Shown here in pieces: positions 50,135 to 54,953 of a stretch of 54,953 bases of DNA. Positions within the stretch are counted from its first letter, which is position 1; every line of letters begins with the position of its first letter. The notes beneath the pieces are model-generated. The model was not told the DNA's origin. It saw nothing but the letters and a program-made list of their open reading frames with translations, and made no database searches. This stretch comes from Beijerinckiaceae bacterium (GTDB lineage Bacteria; Bacteroidota; Bacteroidia; Chitinophagales; Chitinophagaceae), in assembly GCA_903970475.1 (NCBI GenBank), contig CAJCIQ010000121.1:1-54953 (forward strand), given 5' to 3'. The position numbers and the translations under genes were made by a program.

Positions 50135-51712
50135 TTAACCTATTTCGCCTACGGCTTTTATTTGTTGAAGGTACTCTGAAGGGCTAAGTCCGGTGAACTT
50201 CTTAAAAACGAGAAAGAAGTTGGTCCGGTTGGCAAATCCTGACTGTTTGGCCAACCCTTCCAGTGATAATTCCTTCCATGCTCCGGCTGCCATTAATTCT
50301 TTAGCGTGGTTGACCCTATAGCGATTCATCAATTCAGTATACCGGACTTTGTAATGATGATTGATGACCATTGAAAGTTGATGCAGGGGAATATGGGTAG
50401 CCACGGACATCTCCTGGATGGACCATTTGGACCCGAGGTAAGGTTTCTCGTTCCGGAGGTAAGTCTCCAAGATTTGGATGAAGGTATTCAGGTCTTCCTC
50501 CTTGGGCATTTTAGATTCCCTGGATGCTTTAGGCAGCAGGTGAGGGGTGATTTGTGGGAACGAGTTGAGGGTCAGGTCCGGAAAGTCTTCCGAAATTCCA
50601 GGGTTGACGGGCTCTCTAGGGTTGACGGGCTCGGCTGATTCGGAGCCAGGGTTGTTCGCATCCATGCCAGAGGGGGGCAAATCGGCTCCCTTGTCGTTCA
50701 ACGGTGGAGACATGACCAGCGCTAACTGACCATGGATGGTCGGAGGATAGACCAGCGGACCCCAGGGTTCGGGGGCCGAAAGGCTCCAGGGTTCCGGAGC
50801 TGCCGGGCTGCTGGGTTCTGAAGCCGATGGACTTTTGGATTCCGGAGTAGAAGGACTTATGGATTCCTGAGCCGATGGACTGTTGGATGCCAGTGCCGAT
50901 GGGGAGGATAGGGGCGAGGTCAAAGTTTGATGGGCGCTCATAGCCTTGAGGTTGGGAATGCCATATAAGGCCTCCGGATAAAAAAGCAAGCCCAAGGATA
51001 CCACCAACAAGCAAATATCCAGCATCAGAATAAGGTACTTATAATCCAACACCACATACATTCCTTTGCCGCCCAGGATGCCCGTGAATGTCAGTACACT
51101 AAGGACCACATAAAAGGTTGTTACCATAACGGTAAGCAGGATCATCCATCGGTAAACCTTGCCTTTTTCCTTGCGCTTAGGATAAGCCTGAACCAATAAT
51201 TTCCATTGGAAAAACAGGTAAATCAATGCCTGTACAGGCCTGGCCACAAAATGGGTGATGCTGGGAATGAGGGCAACCCGGTGAAGGTAGAATTGGTTAT
51301 GGTTGGTCGTGGAAGCCTTGGCAAATCCCATTTTACTTCCATATAACCCCAGGCTAAAGGGTAGGTGGTCTACAAGGACGACGGCAAATGGTAAAAAGTG
51401 TACCCAGTCCTTTCTGGTAAGGCCTTTTCCTCCTCTGAGGGTTTGGCGTACATATAAAAAGATACAAGGTGTAATCAGGTAATAAAGTGGGGTTCCCCAT
51501 CCTAATATCCAATAAAAACGTACAATCTGATCGGTTACGGTGAGGTAATAGATCATATTATACCAAGCCATGCAGAAAAAAGCGATGCCCAATAGTCGGT
51601 TAACACGGGGATTGCCTGCGGCGGATCGGAACAAGATGAAGGAAACAATGAAAGTCAGCGATACACCCAGTAAGTATAAGGTTCCCTGGTAAGCAAAGTC
51701 CATATAGTACAA
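50135..51712 (-). CDS. Membrane-anchored AraC family transcriptional regulator
   Basis: 525 residues. Residues about 1-245 contain seven hydrophobic segments (beginning LYLLGVSLTFIVSFILFRSA), a sensor-like membrane domain found in Bacteroidota AraC regulators. A long hydrophilic linker (about 255-405) rich in Ser, Pro, Ala and Glu repeats connects to the C-terminal AraC double HTH (SIQEMSVATHIPLHQLSMVI, then LSLEGLAKQSGFANRTNFFL and KFTGLSPSEYLQQI). DNA binding would take place at the membrane. The linker is made of short SPSAxES-type units and is probably variable. Target genes are not evident. Confidence 0.88.
   Translation of the reverse strand: MYYMDFAYQGTLYLLGVSLTFIVSFILFRSAAGNPRVNRLLGIAFFCMAWYNMIYYLTVTDQIVRFYWILGWGTPLYYLITPCIFLYVRQTLRGGKGLTRKDWVHFLPFAVVLVDHLPFSLGLYGSKMGFAKASTTNHNQFYLHRVALIPSITHFVARPVQALIYLFFQWKLLVQAYPKRKEKGKVYRWMILLTVMVTTFYVVLSVLTFTGILGGKGMYVVLDYKYLILMLDICLLVVSLGLLFYPEALYGIPNLKAMSAHQTLTSPLSSPSALASNSPSAQESISPSTPESKSPSASEPSSPAAPEPWSLSAPEPWGPLVYPPTIHGQLALVMSPPLNDKGADLPPSGMDANNPGSESAEPVNPREPVNPGISEDFPDLTLNSFPQITPHLLPKASRESKMPKEEDLNTFIQILETYLRNEKPYLGSKWSIQEMSVATHIPLHQLSMVINHHYKVRYTELMNRYRVNHAKELMAAGAWKELSLEGLAKQSGFANRTNFFLVFKKFTGLSPSEYLQQIKAVGEIG
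50590..50935 (-). repeat. Minisatellite linker in the AraC gene
   Basis: Repeated plus-strand blocks GCCGATGGACTNTTGGATTCC (about 50825-50905), CCAGGGTTCNGGRGCYG (about 50760-50815) and AGGGTTGACGGGCTC (about 50600-50632) encode Ser-Pro-Ala-Glu repeats between the membrane and DNA-binding parts. Confidence 0.7.
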
Positions 51713-51857
51713 ATATAATACGCATCATTCTTATCGTGTAGCAGTTGGGTACCTCATTTTAAGGTTTAAAACCTACTTATAAAAAGGGGAGCTGCCCGTT
51801 TTGGACCCCGAGGCCAAAGAAAAGAGCACCCCGGATAGGACCGGGGGGCCAAAAAAA

Positions 51858-51880
51858 GAGCCACCCTAAGGGGGCGGCTC
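51858..51880. terminator. Terminator hairpin with flanking A/T runs
   Basis: GAGCCACCC/GGGCGGCTC stem with one mismatch and a short loop. A-runs lie on both sides, and it sits just after the exported protein gene on the minus strand. A second GC-rich hairpin (CACCCCGG...CCGGGGGG) precedes it. Confidence 0.6.
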
Positions 51881-51902
51881 CAAAAACGCTTTGTGGTCAG
51901 GT

Positions 51903-52376
51903 CTACCAGTTATTGGCCTGGATCGCGCGACGGGCCGCACCGAGGGCCTTGTCAATATGATCGTAAGCCCTCATCTGCAAACCTTGTGCAAACTGGTTGT
52001 CCTCATCGTGGCTGATGTCCTGGCGGGCTTTCTTTAAGAAGTCCACGGCCGCATGCAGCCTTCCGGGATGATCTGGATGCTCATCCACAGGAGGATGATC
52101 TTCCAGGTTTTTGCCATCGTCGATAGAGGCCTTTTTGATTTCACCAATTGCCTTATCGATCTGATTTACGGCTTCCACTTCATCTGATGTTTGGGCCCAG
52201 TTGCCAGGACGATGTTCCAGCATCCAGCGGGCGGCACGGAGATCGGAAAGGGCATGCAAATAATAGGGATGATCAAAAGCGGGAACGGGCTGTACGGGTT
52301 TGGCCTGAACACCCAGACCGATCGCGCAAATTAATAGCAGGCAGGCTAAACTGCCAAAGTAGTGAGACAACTTCAT
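51903..52376 (-). CDS. Small exported helical protein of unknown function
   Basis: 157 residues with a signal peptide (to about residue 25, before KPVQP). The mature part is helical and charged: HPYYLHALSDLRAARWMLEH, AVNQIDKAIGEIKKASIDDG, HAAVDFLKKARQDISHDEDN and YDHIDKALGAARRAIQ. It looks like four long amphipathic helices, two of which share an IDKA(I/L)G motif, so it may be an internal duplication. I recognise it only as a conserved exported protein that also occurs outside Bacteroidota; no function is known. It is divergent from the exported protein at 52469 (92 bases between starts). Confidence 0.65.
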   Translation of the reverse strand: MKLSHYFGSLACLLLICAIGLGVQAKPVQPVPAFDHPYYLHALSDLRAARWMLEHRPGNWAQTSDEVEAVNQIDKAIGEIKKASIDDGKNLEDHPPVDEHPDHPGRLHAAVDFLKKARQDISHDEDNQFAQGLQMRAYDHIDKALGAARRAIQANNW

Positions 52377-52468
52377 GGGAAGGTTTTATTTGCCATTTAT
52401 GACCGTGTGATGCTAAAAACGTTTAATTTACCGGGGATTTTTAAGTTTTCATAATATATAGATTAAGT

Positions 52469-53848
52469 ATGCGCAAAGCAGGTATTCTATTGAGTGTTGT
52501 TTGCTGTGTTTGTTTTTTCCTGGTATCAGTTAAAGGATATAGCCAGGAAGGAGACCTGATCGGATTCAGGGGTGGGTACAAGGCCCTGAGCCGTTTGTGT
52601 GAGCAGAACCTGGACAATGCTTCCAGGTTATTGGCCAATGATTATTCCAGGGGATACTTTGTATCCTTGACTATTTTGGCTGGAAGCGATTCTATTAATG
52701 AAGTAAAGTTTCTTACGGCCACTCCAACAGAGATGGCCCGTCAAATCACCTGGGCGTTGAAAGGAACCAACGGAGGTTGGATTAAACGCAATCAATCCAG
52801 AAAATTACTGGTACCCATCTTCTTTTGCCAGAACACCCCTCCCAGTGATTCTTTATTTTCTCAATTACTCATCACCAACAATGTAGGGTTTACCATAGAT
52901 CAATATCCGGATGAATGGCCTACTGCCGTTGAAGGGGTATGGATCCATCCAATATGCCCCATGGTATCGGGTGGCCGTGCCAGGCAACCCCTGGTGACGC
53001 CTACGGCCATCGCCCCGGCGGCCAGTGCGCCGGCCGTTGCATCAAGCACCCCCGCTGTTGCACCTGCTACCACGACTACGACCGCGGCCCCTGCCGCAGC
53101 GCCGACAATGGCACCTTTAACGGCACCTGGCGCCACGGGTACAACTGCCGCCGCCGCTACAGGAACCGCCGCCGCTCCTACTACTGGCGCCACTGCCGCT
53201 ACAGGAACCGCCACCACAGGAACCGCTGCCGCTACGGCGATGCCCCAACCACCTCCTGGGTATGTGCTCACCAAAATCGAGGCTCCAGCCGGACCAGATA
53301 CTGTTTCCGCCAATGGTATATTTAAGACCAAAGATCTGTATGATCAAAATACCGTGTTGTTTGGCGCTACCACTCAAATTGAACAAAAGGGATTACTATC
53401 CTGGTATCCCGTTGGCTATTCCGCTTATGGACCTGTCCGTGTCAAACAAGCCAATAAGGACAACCAGGAATTTAGCCCTGGATCTATCTATGGATTTAAA
53501 AGTGATAACATCAACTTCCTTTACCTGAAGCCACTCAAGCAATATTTATCCGTTGTTTTTTCCTCGGCTACCTTTTACCTGCTCATGGATGAACGCAAGG
53601 AAAATGGATACAATGGAGCCACCAACATAGATGGTGTCTTTTATTATGCCAAAACCACGGACGGCCCCGTAAAAGAATTTACCCGCAAAAACATTGACGC
53701 GGACTTTGCGGCAAATCCACAGCAGGCAAGCGACATGCAGCTCCTGCGTAAACAATTGGACAAACACAGCATCACCATGACAAGGGGAGATTTCGAAGCA
53801 TGCCGCCAACTTTCCAAAGATTATCTTTCCAAGTGGATCAGTAATTAA
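52469..53848 (+). CDS. Exported protein with an Ala/Thr/Pro-rich central linker, function unknown
   Basis: 459 residues with a signal peptide (MRKAGILLSVVCCVCFFLVS, cleaved near GYS before QEGDL). The N-terminal domain (about 30-170) contains NLDNASRLLANDYSRGYFVS and a pair of short Cys-free beta segments; a low-complexity Ala/Thr/Pro/Gly linker (about 172-262) follows; the C-terminal domain (about 265-459) is beta-rich and ends in helices (MQLLRKQLDKHSITMTRGDF). No family is recognised. The N-terminal part has a weak TonB-C-like feel (small secreted domain with short strands), but this is not supported by a motif. Confidence 0.6.
   Translation: MRKAGILLSVVCCVCFFLVSVKGYSQEGDLIGFRGGYKALSRLCEQNLDNASRLLANDYSRGYFVSLTILAGSDSINEVKFLTATPTEMARQITWALKGTNGGWIKRNQSRKLLVPIFFCQNTPPSDSLFSQLLITNNVGFTIDQYPDEWPTAVEGVWIHPICPMVSGGRARQPLVTPTAIAPAASAPAVASSTPAVAPATTTTTAAPAAAPTMAPLTAPGATGTTAAAATGTAAAPTTGATAATGTATTGTAAATAMPQPPPGYVLTKIEAPAGPDTVSANGIFKTKDLYDQNTVLFGATTQIEQKGLLSWYPVGYSAYGPVRVKQANKDNQEFSPGSIYGFKSDNINFLYLKPLKQYLSVVFSSATFYLLMDERKENGYNGATNIDGVFYYAKTTDGPVKEFTRKNIDADFAANPQQASDMQLLRKQLDKHSITMTRGDFEACRQLSKDYLSKWISN
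52985..53250 (+). repeat. Ala/Thr/Pro-rich linker repeats
   Basis: Repeats of GCCGCTACAGGAACCGCC-like units (three clear copies, about 53150-53235) encode AATGTAA/TGTATT blocks between the two domains of the exported protein. Confidence 0.75.
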
Positions 53849-53910
53849 CCAGCCATTACGGCCACCACCAAAGCGTGGGCTGCCTCCGAAAATACCAGGC
53901 CTTGGCCCTG

Positions 53911-53933
53911 AACCCTCCCATCAGGGGAGGGTT
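53911..53933 (+). terminator. Rho-independent terminator
   Basis: Perfect nine-base stem AACCCTCCC/GGGAGGGTT with loop ATCAG, followed by TTTG. It lies 63 bases after the exported protein gene and ends its transcript. Confidence 0.85.
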
Positions 53934-54013
53934 TTTGTTGCGCACCGCGGAGTGTTTTGCGTAAAAAAATGACGATTGATCGCAGAAAAAACGGGGGTAG
54001 TCAAAAAAAAATT

Positions 54014-54042
54014 TTGCCGAAAAACATTTCTCCCTAATTTTG
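54014..54042 (+). promoter_or_regulatory. Promoter TTG-N18-TAATTTTG before the second TetR gene
   Basis: -33 TTG at 54014-54016 and exact TAnnTTTG at 54035-54042, 35 bases before ATG 54078; the best-spaced promoter in the window. Confidence 0.65.
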
Positions 54043-54077
54043 CTTAACGGTGTTAAAAAAACCTATCCCCTTAGCAA

Positions 54078-54686
54078 ATGGGCACGATAGAGCGTAAGCA
54101 GCGGTTGAAAGAGGAAGTGCGGTGCAGGATATTGGACGCTTCTTGGCAGATTGTCCAGGAGGAAGGCTGGCACGCACTTTCGATGCGCAAAATTGCGGAC
54201 GCAATAGAGTATACTGCTCCCATTATCTATGGGTATTTTGAGAACAAAGACGCCATTTTAAGAGAATTTACCCAACGGGGTTATCAAATACTTAGTAAAA
54301 CAGTAAAAGAGGCCCGGGACCAACATACAGATCCAGCAGAACAAATGGAAGCCATGTGGTTGGCATATTGGGACTTTGGCTATGAACACCAGGCTTACTA
54401 TCAGTTAATGTACGGAGTGAGTGTCGATTGCTGCCAGCAAGAAAAGATGATACCGGAGGCTGAAGAAACGTTGAACCTATTGAATGAAACTTTGGGAAAA
54501 TTGATGGCCCAGAGTAAACACCGGGAACAAGAAGATCATTGTAGAAGATTTTACACTTTTTGGTCGGTCGTACACGGTCTCATCTCTTTGAATATAGTCC
54601 GTAAGAGTAGTTCTCTTTCCCTGGAGACTAACCGCTCCATCCTTTTTGAGGCAATCCATGCCATCATTGCCGACATAAAGGGTTAG
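54078..54686 (+). CDS. TetR/AcrR family regulator of an RND efflux system
   Basis: 202 residues: HTH LDASWQIVQEEGWHALSMRK through DAIEYTAPIIYGYFENKDAI (about 20-60) and an all-helical ligand domain. It starts at a promoter with good spacing. The next gene is the start of an RND adaptor lipoprotein, so the regulator probably represses an efflux pump, as AcrR does. The candidate operator TTTTYGACA-N13-TGTCAAAA of the first TetR gene is not present here, so its site must differ. Confidence 0.9.
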   Translation: MGTIERKQRLKEEVRCRILDASWQIVQEEGWHALSMRKIADAIEYTAPIIYGYFENKDAILREFTQRGYQILSKTVKEARDQHTDPAEQMEAMWLAYWDFGYEHQAYYQLMYGVSVDCCQQEKMIPEAEETLNLLNETLGKLMAQSKHREQEDHCRRFYTFWSVVHGLISLNIVRKSSSLSLETNRSILFEAIHAIIADIKG

Positions 54687-54809
54687 GCCCGCCAACAGGC
54701 CAACTCCATCCAACATTTAATGCCCACTGGGCCATGTTTTGATTTGCTCTTTGTTTAATTTTTTCTAGATAATTTAACAGCGATAAATTATATAACAACG
54801 TTAATTCAA

Positions 54810-54953
54810 ATGAAACCAATGCTAGTATTGAAGCGTATGAAAAATGTCATTGCTGCGATGGGTGGAATTTTCATTTTAAGTGCAGTGTTTACAGCCTGTA
54901 CGAACTCCGCCGCCAATAGCGGGATGATGGCTTTTCCGCCCCAGACACTTCCC
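54810..54953 (+). CDS. Efflux RND transporter periplasmic adaptor lipoprotein (3' end outside window)
   Basis: 48 codons are visible from ATG 54810; ATG 54837 is an alternative start. A lipoprotein signal (GGIFILSAVFTAC) with Cys is followed by TNSAANSG and PPQTLP, typical of the beginning of MFP/HlyD-type adaptors in Bacteroidota. Only the signal is visible, so the assignment rests on this pattern and the TetR gene 123 bases upstream. Confidence 0.6.
   Translation, partial: MKPMLVLKRMKNVIAAMGGIFILSAVFTACTNSAANSGMMAFPPQTLP

Noticed and set aside
52900..53331. Minus-strand Val/Ala-rich frame of about 143 codons
   Set aside because: It is the complement of the Ala/Thr/Pro-rich repeat, which stays open in several frames because of its composition.

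Overview
The window comes from a member of the Bacteroidota, most likely a chitinophaga- or sphingobacterium-like soil or plant-litter bacterium. The evidence is TAnnTTTG-type -7 promoter elements, FtsX-type permeases without a linked ATPase, LytS/LytTR pairs, membrane-anchored AraC regulators, a TonB receptor with a carboxypeptidase-like N-terminal domain, and many secreted proteins whose signal peptides end just before a Gln. Species cannot be named from the sequence alone.

Layout. 1-3.8 kb: the end of a nucleotide pyrophosphatase/phosphodiesterase-like gene, an isolated tape-measure gene of a contractile injection system, a tRNA-Ser(CGA), and decayed genes beside the tRNA (zeta-toxin C-terminus). 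3.8-14.5 kb: housekeeping and accessory genes (Crp-family regulator with an HSL-type esterase, TetR with an MFS exporter sharing a duplicated operator, an ORF6N pseudogene with a perfect palindrome, nucleoside hydrolase, VOC protein, FtsX permease, a coiled-coil membrane protein, SRPBCC protein, GlxA-type regulator). 14.6-18.7 kb: an unusual outer-membrane barrel gene followed by a LytS/LytTR two-component pair, then two truncated outer-membrane genes joined head to head. 18.8-28.0 kb: a membrane patatin, an amidohydrolase lipoprotein, a GH28-LacI unit with a broken Gfo/Idh gene behind a LacI-like operator, and an FtsX C-terminal remnant. 28.2-32.0 kb: siderophore TonB receptor plus PepSY membrane protein.

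32.3-48.3 kb is the most coherent part, a glucuronoxylan locus. On the minus strand: SDR oxidoreductase, a fused GH115-GH10 enzyme, a fused sialate-acetylesterase/NodB deacetylase and a small membrane protein, with LacI upstream. On the plus strand: CE15 glucuronoyl esterase (interrupted by a -1 shift at a slippery heptamer), GH3 xylosidase, mannonate dehydratase, glutaminyl cyclase and an esterase. A shared operator-like sequence lies in front of both arms. Together they could deacetylate xylan, cut the lignin ester, remove glucuronic acid, cleave the backbone to xylose and feed glucuronate into the mannonate pathway. No SusC/SusD pair is present.

48.3-55 kb: an S10-family carboxypeptidase-like protein, a membrane AraC regulator, two exported proteins of unknown function, and a TetR gene followed by the start of an RND adaptor lipoprotein. 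Several genes across the window carry low-complexity, minisatellite-like linkers in otherwise conserved folds.
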